Counted from the first letter of the stretch, positions 31,931 through 40,087 are shown. The stretch is 41,207 bases of DNA from JBBRBB01 sp038206235 (GCA_038206235.1 JBBRBB010000033.1:1-41207), one strand, 5' to 3'. The notes: generated by a model not told the origin, from the letters alone. Program-made: numbers and translations.

Positions 31931-32239
31931 ATGCCCACATTCGATACCGTCACTGATACCTTAAATGATTTAAAGAAAAGAGGCTACACCACAGATTTTA
32001 ATCTTGCATTCGATAAAGTAAAATGTACCGCAATCGGCAAATGCCTCTCCCCTGCTGAGTTTGAAATAACTGCACAGTATCGTTTTGAAGGAGAATCAAA
32101 TCCTTCAGATGAAGCCGTTATTTATACAATTGTATCGAAAGATGGAATCATGAAAGGAACACTGGTAAGCGCTTATGGAATGTACAGTGAAAAAATAAAT
32201 GAGGAAATGATACGAAAACTATCAGTACACCATGCCTGA
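31931..32239 (+). CDS. Conserved small Bacteroidota protein of unknown function
   Basis: A 102-residue protein that begins MPTFDTVTDTLNDLKKRGYT, then FEITAQYRFEGESNPSDEAVIYTI, and GTLVSAYGMYSEKINEEMIRKL. I recognise the pattern of a small Bacteroidota protein often labelled 'phosphoribosylpyrophosphate synthetase' in databases, which is almost certainly a mislabel because there is no PRPP-binding loop. It contains two Cys (VKCTAIGKC) that could bind metal. It precedes the MFS gene by about 100 bp that contains a tandem duplication. Confidence 0.7.
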   Translation: MPTFDTVTDTLNDLKKRGYTTDFNLAFDKVKCTAIGKCLSPAEFEITAQYRFEGESNPSDEAVIYTIVSKDGIMKGTLVSAYGMYSEKINEEMIRKLSVHHA

Positions 32240-32250
32240 GCCAACTCACC

Positions 32251-32404
32251 AAAAACTTTCACTCAATCATGCGTAAACCAACTCATCTGCAAGTTGCAAA
32301 GTCCCCCGCAGGGATTTAAGTGGCTTGAAAAACTTTCACCCAATCATGCGTAAACCAACTTATCAGCAGGTTTCAAAGTCCCCCGCAGGGGGATTTAGGG
32401 AGCT
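32251..32404 (+). repeat. 77-bp tandem duplication covering the MFS gene start
   Basis: Two copies (from 32251 and from 32328) share AAAAACTTTCAC, CAATCATGCGTAAACCAAC, and AAAGTCCCCCGCAGGG with few substitutions. Copy 1 has GGG before ATTTAAG and copy 2 has GGGGG before ATTTAGG, a 2-base difference that opens the frame into the MFS gene only in copy 2. Confidence 0.85.
32269..32319 (+). CDS. 16-codon leader ORF from duplicated gene start
   Basis: Copy 1 of the tandem duplication encodes MRKPTHLQVAKSPAGI-stop, closely matching the start of the MFS protein (MRKPTYQQVSKSPAGG). It is exactly 77 bp upstream of the MFS ATG and would be translated first if the transcript includes both copies. It could be an inert relic or act as an upstream ORF affecting MFS translation. 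Confidence 0.4.
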   Translation: MRKPTHLQVAKSPAGI

Positions 32405-33572
32405 TCCTCTTATCAGCCGCACCGTTTTAATGCTTTCACTTGTAAGCCTGTTTACAGATATGGCAAGTGAAATGCTCTATCCAGTAATGCCTCTTTACTT
32501 AAAAGAAATTGGTTTTTCCATTTTGGGTATCGGCATACTCGAAGGTTTTGCTGAAGCAGTTGCAGGACTTAGTAAAGGATATTTCGGAACATGGAGTGAT
32601 AACATTGGTAAGCGCATGCCCTTTGTACGACTGGGTTACAGCTTAAGCGCTTTAAGCAAACCCATGATGGCATTGTTTACAAATGCGTGGTGGGTATTTA
32701 TGGCAAGATTGGTTGACAGAACAGGCAAGGGCTTACGCACTGCACCGAGAGATGCTGTGTTAGCAGAAGAAGCTACCCATGCTACATTAGCAAGAGTATT
32801 CGGCTTTCATCGTGCACTCGATACATTGGGTGCAGTTTTCGGACCCGCTATTGCTCTTGTGTTTTTATTTTTTTATCCCGCACAATATCGTCCGCTTTTT
32901 TTGTGGGCTTTTATACCGGGCATTGCAGCAATAGCCCTTACCTTCTTTATAAAAGAACATGCAGCAAAACCGAATGCAGCAAAAAAATATCCATCCTTCA
33001 AAGCCTTTTATCAATATTGGCTCAATGCATCTGAAGATTATAAAAAATTAACCGCAGCATTATTAGTGTTTGCATTGTTCAACAGCTCCGATGTTTTTCT
33101 TTTATTACGATTGAAAGAAAGCGGCACAGAAGATTACATACTTATTTCTCTTTACATTATTTACAACACAGTCTTTGCATTATGCGCTTATCCCATGGGC
33201 GCCCTGGCAGATAAGTATGGGTTAAAAAAAGTTTTAATTACCGGCTTACTCATTTTTGCAGCAGTGTATGCAGGCATGGGTATTAGTGATAACTTTTTTG
33301 TGTTTACCGGTCTTTTTATTTTATATGGAATATATGCAGCAGCAACAGAAGGCATTGCCAAAGCATGGATTGCAAAAGTGATACACAAAGAAAATACGGC
33401 AACAGCGATTGGAACTTTTACAGGATTTCAAAGCATTGCTTCCTTGCTTGCCAGTTCATTCGCGGGATTTTTATGGTATCGCTTTGGTTCTGCAGTTGCA
33501 TTCTTATCTTCCGCTGGTGTTACATTACTTGTTGCTTTGTACCTTCACTTTAAAACAAATAAATCATTATGA
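32346..33572 (+). CDS. MFS transporter
   Basis: A 408-residue major facilitator with about 12 helices. The conserved start is VLMLSLVSLFTDMASEMLYPVMPLYL, followed by a loop motif A variant (GYFGTWSDNIGKRMPFVRLGY) and MARLVDRTGKGLRTAPRDAVLA, which are typical of the drug/metabolite-type MFS_1 group with the 'RTGKGLRTAPRDA' loop. ATG 32346 follows the tandem duplication; an in-frame TTG at 32325 is unlikely. Its first 18 residues are encoded by the repeated segment. The substrate is unknown. The stop overlaps the next gene's start (ATGA), so it is coupled with the glycosylasparaginase. Confidence 0.9.
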   Translation: MRKPTYQQVSKSPAGGFRELPLISRTVLMLSLVSLFTDMASEMLYPVMPLYLKEIGFSILGIGILEGFAEAVAGLSKGYFGTWSDNIGKRMPFVRLGYSLSALSKPMMALFTNAWWVFMARLVDRTGKGLRTAPRDAVLAEEATHATLARVFGFHRALDTLGAVFGPAIALVFLFFYPAQYRPLFLWAFIPGIAAIALTFFIKEHAAKPNAAKKYPSFKAFYQYWLNASEDYKKLTAALLVFALFNSSDVFLLLRLKESGTEDYILISLYIIYNTVFALCAYPMGALADKYGLKKVLITGLLIFAAVYAGMGISDNFFVFTGLFILYGIYAAATEGIAKAWIAKVIHKENTATAIGTFTGFQSIASLLASSFAGFLWYRFGSAVAFLSSAGVTLLVALYLHFKTNKSL

Positions 33573-34597
33573 ATCGTCGTCGTTTATTACAAATGAGCTC
33601 CCTGGGCATGGGAACTCTTCTGTCGCAAAAAATATCTTTTGCTGCAAACAAAAAAATCTCCGAAAGTAAAAAACTGTTGGTGCTTTCTACATGGGCTGCT
33701 GGTATCAATGCAAATAAAGGCGCATGGGAAGTGTTGAAAAAAAATGGAAGAGCACTCGATGCTGTTGAAACGGGTGTAATGATTACTGAAAGTGAAAACA
33801 GTTGTTGCGTGGGGTTGAATGCTTATCCTGATAGAGATGGTTACGTAACACTTGATGCTTCCATTATAGATGAGTTTGGTAACTGTGGCAGCGTAGCTTT
33901 TTTGCAGCGAATAAAACATCCCATTTCTGTTGCCAGAAGAGTGATGGAAAAAACGCCGCATGTAATGCTTGTGGGCGACGGCGCACAGCGATTTGCAATA
34001 GAACAGGGCTTTCCACTTGAAGAAGAAAAATTAAGTGATGATGCTAAAAAGGCATATCAGGAATGGCTGAAGAAATCAAATTACAAACCGGTGATTAATA
34101 TTGAAAACAGTAAAGGGCAAAATGCTTTTGCTCCTTCACGGTTTGATGATAGTTCCTGGAATCATGATACTATTGGAATGATAGCGCTCGATGCGAATGG
34201 AAATCTCAGTGGAAGTTGCACCACTAGCGGTTTGGCATTTAAAATGCGCGGACGTGTAGGCGACTCTCCTATTATCGGTGCAGGATTATTTGTTGATAAT
34301 GAAATAGGCGCAGCAGTAGCAACAGGTGCGGGTGAAGAGGTAATAAAAATATGCGGCACTCATTTGGTAGTACAATTAATGAGTAATGGTCTGCATCCTG
34401 AAGATGCTTGTAAGAAAGCAGTAGAAAAAATAATCAGCCGCAATACCAGCGAAAAGATAAAAAATATACAGGTTGGATTTTTAGCGATTAATAAACAGGG
34501 AGAATATGGAGCATACAGCATTCAGAAAGATTTTAATTATGCCGTGTGCTATGCAGATGATTATAATAAGTTGCTCGATGCGAAGCATATTTTGTAG
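33569..34597 (+). CDS. Exported glycosylasparaginase (N4-(beta-N-acetylglucosaminyl)-L-asparaginase)
   Basis: A 342-residue Ntn-hydrolase that cleaves the GlcNAc-Asn bond of N-glycan remnants. It opens with a twin-arginine-type signal (MNRRRLLQMSSLGMG) before KISFA. The autocatalytic cleavage site is visible in SSWNHDTIGMIALD with Thr201 as nucleophile, then DANGNLSGSCTTSGLAFKMRGRVGDSPIIGAG, the substrate-binding region. All key residues are present. ATGA overlap with the MFS gene implies one transcript and suggests that hydrolysis products (GlcNAc or aspartate) could be taken up by the transporter, which is an inference. Confidence 0.93.
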   Translation: MNRRRLLQMSSLGMGTLLSQKISFAANKKISESKKLLVLSTWAAGINANKGAWEVLKKNGRALDAVETGVMITESENSCCVGLNAYPDRDGYVTLDASIIDEFGNCGSVAFLQRIKHPISVARRVMEKTPHVMLVGDGAQRFAIEQGFPLEEEKLSDDAKKAYQEWLKKSNYKPVINIENSKGQNAFAPSRFDDSSWNHDTIGMIALDANGNLSGSCTTSGLAFKMRGRVGDSPIIGAGLFVDNEIGAAVATGAGEEVIKICGTHLVVQLMSNGLHPEDACKKAVEKIISRNTSEKIKNIQVGFLAINKQGEYGAYSIQKDFNYAVCYADDYNKLLDAKHIL

Positions 34598-34663
34598 TTG
34601 ACAGATGACAGTTGTTAGTTGAAAGATTATTTCAGATACCAATTAAATTATCTGCTGTTCACT

Positions 34664-35374
34664 ATGTTTTTAGAAATAGCCATTTTCAATATACATTCTG
34701 CATTGCTTGCAGCGCAACCTGGTGCAGACAGAATTGAACTTTGCGAAAATTCTGCAGAGGGCGGCACTACTCCTTCGTATGGCACATTACAAATCATCAG
34801 ACAAAAAATAACTATTCCCATCTTTCCCATTGTTCGTCCGCGGGGTGGAGATTTTTTTTATAGTGATGAGGAATTTGCAGTAATGCTCAAAGATGTTTGG
34901 TTAGTAAAACAACTTGGCTTTGAAGGTGTTGTTACCGGCATGTTGAATATTGATGGAAGCATAGACGCAGAACGAATAAAGCGTTTAATTGAGATTGCTT
35001 ATCCCCTTGAAGTTACTTTTCATCGTGCATTTGACCGTTGCAAAGAACCGTTGCAGGCATTGGAAGATATAATTGAATGTGGTTGCCAGCGCATACTCAC
35101 CAGCGGACAAAAGCCTACAGCTTATGAAGGAAAGGATTTAATAAAACAATTAATTCTACAGGCAGACGACAGAATTATCATTATGCCCGGCAGCGGTGTA
35201 AGAAGCGATAATATCAAAGAATTAGCAGATTATACAGGAGCCATTGAAATGCATTCATCGGCAAGAACAATGATTGATTCTAAAATGAAATTTTGTAATG
35301 AAGCGATGACGGAAAAACTCCAAAATATTTCTGTGGATGAAGATGAAATTAAAAAAATGAAAGCTAAGAGTTAA
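34664..35374 (+). CDS. cutC: CutC family protein
   Basis: A 236-residue CutC-like TIM barrel, associated with copper homeostasis in E. coli and Enterococcus, although the biochemical function is unresolved. Motifs are LEIAIFNIHSALLAAQPGADRIELCENSAEGGTTPSYG at the start, IVRPRGGDFFYS, GVVTGMLNIDGSID, EVTFHRAFDR, QRILTSGQKPTAYEG and IIIMPGSGVRSDNI. ATG 34664 is chosen because the family starts there; a TTG at 34619 in frame is unlikely. The region just upstream (34598-34614) contains a GACAGTTG repeat. Confidence 0.92.
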   Translation: MFLEIAIFNIHSALLAAQPGADRIELCENSAEGGTTPSYGTLQIIRQKITIPIFPIVRPRGGDFFYSDEEFAVMLKDVWLVKQLGFEGVVTGMLNIDGSIDAERIKRLIEIAYPLEVTFHRAFDRCKEPLQALEDIIECGCQRILTSGQKPTAYEGKDLIKQLILQADDRIIIMPGSGVRSDNIKELADYTGAIEMHSSARTMIDSKMKFCNEAMTEKLQNISVDEDEIKKMKAKS

Positions 35375-35467
35375 AGGAGTAAAAGAGATAAGAAGTGAAC
35401 TTTGAATTAAATTAAACCTTTCTTTTTCTCCTTTACTTTTTTTCTTTTAGCGCAACTGCATAAGCTA

Positions 35468-35989
35468 ATGAGTATTCAGAATGAATTATTAAAAGAAAAA
35501 ATTCATACAAAGGCACATGCAATGGAAATCACCGATTATGCTTGTGCATCTGAAAAGAATTTTAAAGAACTGTTGCAATGTTTTCTTTCAAATGAATACA
35601 GGCTTCAGCAACGTGCTGCATGGAGTGTAAGCTGGGCAGCAAGAAAAAAACCTGAAATGATAATGCCTTATATAAAAGACCTCGTTGCGCAATTAAACAG
35701 AACCGACGTGCATGATGCAGTAATACGAAACTGTGTAAGAGTTCTCGAAGCAATTGATATACCAAAGAAGTTTCATGGAGAAGTAATGAATGCGTGTTTT
35801 AATTTTATTGAAAGCCCCTCTGCACCTATTGCTATTAAAGCGTTTTCACTTACTACATTATTTAATCTTTCTAAAATTTATCCTGAAATAAAACCAGAAT
35901 TAAAGCTGATTATTCAAGAAAGGTGGCAGCATGAAACGGCTGCATTTAAAAGCAGGGGAAGAAAAATATTAGAACAATTAGGAAACTGA
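35468..35989 (+). CDS. HEAT-like helical repeat protein
   Basis: A 173-residue all-helical protein. Repeating helices contain the HEAT-like pattern RAAWSVSWAARKKPEMIMPY, then VIRNCVRVLEAIDI and IAIKAFSLTTLFNLSKIYPEI. HEAT/ARM repeats mediate protein-protein contacts, but the partner is unknown. It follows cutC by 93 bp on the same strand and could share its transcript. Confidence 0.6.
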   Translation: MSIQNELLKEKIHTKAHAMEITDYACASEKNFKELLQCFLSNEYRLQQRAAWSVSWAARKKPEMIMPYIKDLVAQLNRTDVHDAVIRNCVRVLEAIDIPKKFHGEVMNACFNFIESPSAPIAIKAFSLTTLFNLSKIYPEIKPELKLIIQERWQHETAAFKSRGRKILEQLGN

Positions 35990-36124
35990 AATTTGGTTGC
36001 TCTCCAGCATTGCCCACGTCCTCTTCAAGTTGATGGCCGCATATTAACCATAAAAATCAAAAAAATCACCAACTATTTTTGTCCACATTACCTTTAAATT
36101 TTCAGTCCAAGTTTTGCCTGGCTT

Positions 36125-36249
36125 ATGAACTGGCAAGAATATGAAGAAGATCAAAAGAAAGGATTAAACAAATATATTCTCCGCCTTTTCATGATACATA
36201 TTTTTTCGTTAAACCTTATACATCAGATATTGCAGTTGAAATGGCATAA
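36125..36249 (+). pseudogene. Frameshifted small ORF of about 40 codons
   Basis: From ATG 36125 the first frame reads MNWQEYEEDQKKGLNKY and then runs into non-protein-like sequence. The second frame, reached by removing one TA from TATAT (about 36171-36175), reads YSPPFHDTYFFVKPYTSD and then IAVEMA with stop TAA at 36247-36249. The pieces look like one 40-residue protein. The second half could not be assigned. Either a dinucleotide slip or a sequencing error split it. Confidence 0.35.
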
Positions 36250-36254
36250 AAAAA

Positions 36255-36274
36255 GGGATGATCTGCATCATCCC
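36255..36274 (-). terminator. Intrinsic terminator of the 310-codon gene
   Basis: On the minus strand GGGATGAT (36267-36274 complement) pairs with ATCATCCC around a 4-nt loop and is followed by a seven-T run (complement of 36248-36254). It lies 21 bases past the stop of the 310-codon gene. Confidence 0.85.
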
Positions 36275-36294
36275 TCAGGTACAATTAAATACTT

Positions 36295-37227
36295 TTATTT
36301 ATTCAACATACTAAGCTGCTGTGGTCTGTTAAAAAAATCAGTAGTATAATTGGGATTGAACTGAACATTTGAAATCAAATATTCTTCCAATATTTTACCG
36401 TTGCTTCTGTAATATTTGTTTGAATGACTGATTTGAATATTGCCCTCTTTTTTATAATCAGATAAGAATATTTCCTCAGGTTGTTCATTACCTTTTTCTG
36501 AAGCATAGTGTTCTATCTTTCGGGTGAGCTTGCTTTGCGGGTCAACATAAAAAACCCAGCGGTCGTGACCAACTTTCGGGTCGAAAGCAACATTCAGAAT
36601 ATAAACTTTTTCACCGTTTAATGTTGTTGTTCCGGCATTCGTTGGCTTTACTCCGTAGTCAGTCAGCTTAAAGGGCAGTGCAAAGCGATACAGAGCCATT
36701 TCACTTGCACACAACGGAACACATTTATCTTCATGGCACATAAATTCCATCTTCTTTGCAATTGCATGAGGGTCAACAGGCTTATCATTTAACAAAGCCC
36801 AATACCCTTTTTCATCACTTCCCACCACTACAGGGTAGCCTTCTTCAGTGTAAGATTTTATCATAAGCTGATGACCGGCAGGGTTATTTTTAAAATAAAA
36901 AGTCTCATGTTCTTCCTTTATTATTTTTCCTTTTTCATCGTACAGATGATGTGTGCGCTGAAAGCTGCCTCCGTGCACACCATTCCACGCCTCTGCGCCG
37001 CCAACTGCATCTATCATATTGCCCACAAGTCTTTTTCCTGAAGGCGGTTTTATAAATTGTATCCAAATGAATACGCCAATTCCCAATATCAAAAGAATTA
37101 ATCCTGCGAATTGCGCAATACGTATGCGTCTTACTACAATTGGTTTTATCAGGTCCCTTACTTCGAGTTCATCATTCAAAGGAAGCTTAACTTTTTTTTC
37201 TTCTTCCGGATGGGGATTATTTTTCAT
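36295..37227 (-). CDS. Membrane-anchored lipoprotein-sorting-like protein (DUF6503-like)
   Basis: A 310-residue protein with a Lys/Glu-rich cytoplasmic head, one membrane helix (about 38-60) and an extracytoplasmic domain. The domain begins MIDAVGGAEAWNGVHGGSF and continues with MALYRFALPFKLTDYGVKP, TTLNGEKVYILNVAFDP and RWVFYVDPQSKLTRKIE, a LolA/LolB-like strand order. It contains two Cys (FMCHEDKCVPLC). It resembles the adjacent 271-codon gene in gene order of motifs, so the two are likely paralogues. A role in lipid or lipoprotein handling is inferred only from the fold. Confidence 0.65.
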   Translation of the reverse strand: MKNNPHPEEEKKVKLPLNDELEVRDLIKPIVVRRIRIAQFAGLILLILGIGVFIWIQFIKPPSGKRLVGNMIDAVGGAEAWNGVHGGSFQRTHHLYDEKGKIIKEEHETFYFKNNPAGHQLMIKSYTEEGYPVVVGSDEKGYWALLNDKPVDPHAIAKKMEFMCHEDKCVPLCASEMALYRFALPFKLTDYGVKPTNAGTTTLNGEKVYILNVAFDPKVGHDRWVFYVDPQSKLTRKIEHYASEKGNEQPEEIFLSDYKKEGNIQISHSNKYYRSNGKILEEYLISNVQFNPNYTTDFFNRPQQLSMLNK

Positions 37228-37424
37228 TGTATAAAAATTAATGCTCTAAATTAAAAAATAAAATTGGGTTATTGTGTTATTATTTGTAAAATTTTATTTC
37301 GCAGAGAACATTCAAATCAAGAATTATTAATTTCTGAACCAGCCATTATCGCAAGAATCATTCTGCCTCAACTCATTTTCAACACCTGCAATAAATATTT
37401 TTAAATTATTATCCGCCAGAAAAT

Positions 37425-38240
37425 TTATTTATTAACCGGCGCCGTAAAAATTGTATCAGAAGGTGCATCATAAAATTTGAAATTGCTATTTCTGTAAAAT
37501 GATGATTTGTACAATGGCCTTCTGTCCTTATCACACACATAGCCTGTTCTTTGCATTGGCAGCTTAATTCCATCTATAGTGGTAAAGGCATCGTAGTGCG
37601 TCACGTCTGTCTGGTCGCCATTGCTGGGGTTTGAATATCCCTCAAGCTCTTTAGTTTGCACATCAAAAAAATAGGTCCATGGATAAGTATCTTCTTTATT
37701 ATCTTTCGGATAGGAAACTTTTATTGCATACACTTTTTTATTGAACACTTCTTTCTCCCCCTCATATTCATATTTGGCTCCTGCATCTGCCAATTTATAA
37801 GGCATGCACAACACATACTCTGCCCCGAAAATTGTGTTCCATGCGCTTTGCATATCCTTTTCTGTATTTACATTCATCCGGTTTACATACCTCTTTGCGT
37901 GGTCGCCATCGTAAATGCATATATAATTTGTATCCTGGTAAGTCCATGAAATTCTTGCTTTAAATGTTGGATGATATTGAAAGTATTGTTCCTGAACGGT
38001 CTCTCTTTTCAAATTGCCAGCCGAATCGAATGACTGAGATAATTTTGTAAGCGAAAGCGCATTCTTTTTTTGCCATGCATCTAATCCGCCGGATTTTTCA
38101 ATGCATTCCTTTATAATAGTTCCGGCACTGTCTGCAGGCAGGTTCGCATACAAACCACCGCTGGGGTTATTTGGATTGCAGGCGGCGAAAGTTAAGGGAG
38201 TAAGTATTACAACTACCACGCTTTTAAAAATGTTTTGCAT
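37425..38240 (-). CDS. Lipoprotein related to the neighbouring DUF6503-like protein
   Basis: A 271-residue lipoprotein: lipobox FAAC, then IIKECIEKSGGLDAWQKKN, YVLCMPYKLADAGAKYEYEG, KKVYAIKVSYP and FFDVQTKELEGY. These parallel the motifs of the membrane-anchored protein at 36295-37227 (GGxxAW, PFKL/PYKL with D-G, ExVY, FxVD/DVQ), pointing to a LolA-like sorting fold of the DUF6503 kind. The C-terminal ITLGTTIDGIKLP-like strand FTTIDGIKLPMQR is also typical. Start M3 (38240) gives the cleaner signal peptide. No function can be given. Confidence 0.7.
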   Translation of the reverse strand: MQNIFKSVVVVILTPLTFAACNPNNPSGGLYANLPADSAGTIIKECIEKSGGLDAWQKKNALSLTKLSQSFDSAGNLKRETVQEQYFQYHPTFKARISWTYQDTNYICIYDGDHAKRYVNRMNVNTEKDMQSAWNTIFGAEYVLCMPYKLADAGAKYEYEGEKEVFNKKVYAIKVSYPKDNKEDTYPWTYFFDVQTKELEGYSNPSNGDQTDVTHYDAFTTIDGIKLPMQRTGYVCDKDRRPLYKSSFYRNSNFKFYDAPSDTIFTAPVNK

Positions 38241-38493
38241 AAACAAAATATTAATTATTAATAAATATTGAAATGAACTTTAACTCTCCTTTGTTTCAGT
38301 AGCAAATTCATTCTCTTGTTTATCCTGAACCTGCTAACTTATATGTAAGCAAACTATGATATATCCATATCAAAGGCAAATCAGATTGTTTTTAATCTTG
38401 TCAAATTTAAAAGAAAATAGCAAGCCAATGCATATCCCTGACAATCTAGCAGTCTTATTTGTCCATTGCAGTGTGTAGTACCGCAAAAACAGA

Positions 38494-38858
38494 ATGCTTT
38501 ATTCTTCATGGTGGGCAAAAAATTTTGAAGGCAGTTCGCAAAATCTTGACGATGTCTTTACAGTTCATTTCGGAGAAACTATGGCAACCTTTAAAATAGT
38601 TGAACATGTTGCCGATAAAAAAATGTGTGGCTTGTTACCGACTGTTACCTGCCTTTGCTCAAAGACAAAACCGAGTGGAAAGACACAAAAGTAGTTTGGG
38701 AAATTTCAGAAAAAAATAATTCAACACAAATAAATTTTACTCGCATAGGTTTAGTTCCCGAAATTGAGTGTTATAAAGATTGTATTAAAGGTTGGGACCA
38801 ATATGTAAAAGAAAGTTTGTTCAGATTATTAACCCAACACAAAGACTTTCCAGATTAA
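38494..38858 (+). pseudogene. SRPBCC/START-like domain pseudogene
   Basis: Two overlapping frames encode successive parts of one SRPBCC (AHSA1-type) protein. The first reads SSWWAKNFEGSSQNLDDVF, then FGETMATFKIVEHVADKK. The second reads WLVTDCYLPLLKDKTEWKD, then VVWEISEKNNSTQINFTRIG and ends GWDQYVKESLFRLL. The join is a run of seven A at 38617-38623: eight A would give DKKNVWLVTD. The N-terminus (about 30 residues ahead of SSWW) is also missing. The gene is broken as sequenced. Confidence 0.8.
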
Positions 38859-38976
38859 CTATAACCATTTCAAAAATAAAATTGTTATAACTGCAGAATA
38901 CATCTGTTACAAAGTAGCAACTGAATTCAAACAGCTATCAATGCAAGTTTTTAGAATAAAAAATAGAGGGCAATCC

Positions 38977-39978
38977 TCAACGCTTTATGAAATGCACCTG
39001 CGAAACCACTGCCTGCTTATTATATTTATTCCTATATTCAACCGGAGTTAATCCAGTAATTTTCTTGAACATATCACGGAATGCTTTTGTATCTGTGTAA
39101 CCCACATCATACATTACTTCACTAATATTTTTTCGGCTGGTTTCAAAACTTCTTTTTGCTGCTTCCACTTTTACCCGTTGGATATATTCTATCACCGTAT
39201 TGTTTGTTGCCTTCTTAAATCTTCTTTCAAAACTTCTTCTGCCAACAGAAAATTTATCAGCCAATTCCTCAATCGTAATTTTATCCTGAAAATTTGCTTC
39301 AATGTATTCTTGTGCTTTTTTTATTTCAACATCCTTGTGTTCTTTCTGACCTTTGAACATGGCAAACGCTGCCTGACTGTCTCTGTCAATATCAATTGCA
39401 AAATATTTTGAAGCAAGAATTGCAGTTTCACGATCAGTATATTTTTCTACCAAATACAAAAGCAAATTCCAGTAAGAGTTTGCACCTCCACTTGAGTAAA
39501 TTCTTTTTTCTTCGGTAACAATGCTGCCTTCCACAACTTCCACTTCGGGAAACATTTCAGCAAACTCATTTTGAAATCCCCAGTGCGTTGAACATTTTTT
39601 TCCATTGAGCAAACCTGTTGATGCTAATAAAAAAGCACCAACACAGAGTGAAGCCACTTCTGCTCCACTATCATATTGTTCAACAATCCACGGAACAAGA
39701 TTTTTATTTTTTTCAACAGCATTTTTCATATCACCAACCAATGCGGGAATAAAAATCAAATCTGTTTTCTTCACATCTTTGAGCTGCTTGTCAGTATGCA
39801 CCGAAAACAAACCGTTATTCAATTTCACTTCATTCTTCACACCCACTAATTGAACATTGAATAGTGGTCGTTTACCCGACACAGTTAAAAACTGATTCAC
39901 TGCCGTGAATAAATAATGAGGGTCAGCGATGGCTTGCATCACCGATGATTCGGGAACAAGAATGGATACATTTTTCAT
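38977..39978 (-). CDS. GlxA-family transcriptional regulator (DJ-1/PfpI plus AraC)
   Basis: A 333-residue regulator with an N-terminal DJ-1/PfpI-like domain (about 1-190; SLCVGAFLLASTGLLNGKKCSTHW has the Cys/nucleophile-elbow region) and a C-terminal AraC helix-turn-helix (about 225-320; ITIEELADKFSVGRRSFERRFKKATNNTVIEY and ISEVMYDVGYTDTKAFRDMFKKITGLTP). Both HTH motifs are complete. GlxA-type proteins respond to small metabolites or peptides through the DJ-1 fold. It is divergent from the VOC/SRPBCC pair and may regulate them, which is inferred from position only. Confidence 0.93.
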   Translation of the reverse strand: MKNVSILVPESSVMQAIADPHYLFTAVNQFLTVSGKRPLFNVQLVGVKNEVKLNNGLFSVHTDKQLKDVKKTDLIFIPALVGDMKNAVEKNKNLVPWIVEQYDSGAEVASLCVGAFLLASTGLLNGKKCSTHWGFQNEFAEMFPEVEVVEGSIVTEEKRIYSSGGANSYWNLLLYLVEKYTDRETAILASKYFAIDIDRDSQAAFAMFKGQKEHKDVEIKKAQEYIEANFQDKITIEELADKFSVGRRSFERRFKKATNNTVIEYIQRVKVEAAKRSFETSRKNISEVMYDVGYTDTKAFRDMFKKITGLTPVEYRNKYNKQAVVSQVHFIKR

Positions 39979-39982
39979 GCAG

Positions 39983-39990
39983 CAAAGATA
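39983..39990 (-). promoter_or_regulatory. Candidate -7 box for the GlxA-type regulator
   Basis: TATCTTTG on the minus strand fits TAnnTTTG and ends only five bases from the ATG at 39978. If it is used, the mRNA would be almost leaderless. Confidence 0.4.
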
Positions 39991-40070
39991 AGTAAGTCAT
40001 TTGTCGTAATTAACCCCTAAAGTTGTCGCTTACACCACTCACTCATTTCATTTTGTCGTTGCATCTTTGT

Positions 40071-40087
40071 CCCGATAAAAAATCGGG
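40071..40087 (+). promoter_or_regulatory. CCCGAT-A5-ATCGGG hairpin in the VOC gene leader
   Basis: A perfect 6-bp stem with an AAAAA loop lies after CATCTTTG (a weak -7 box) and 43 bp before the VOC ATG. The same CCCGA/TCGGG stem with an A-rich loop is seen before rpsA (18786-18809). Confidence 0.45.
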
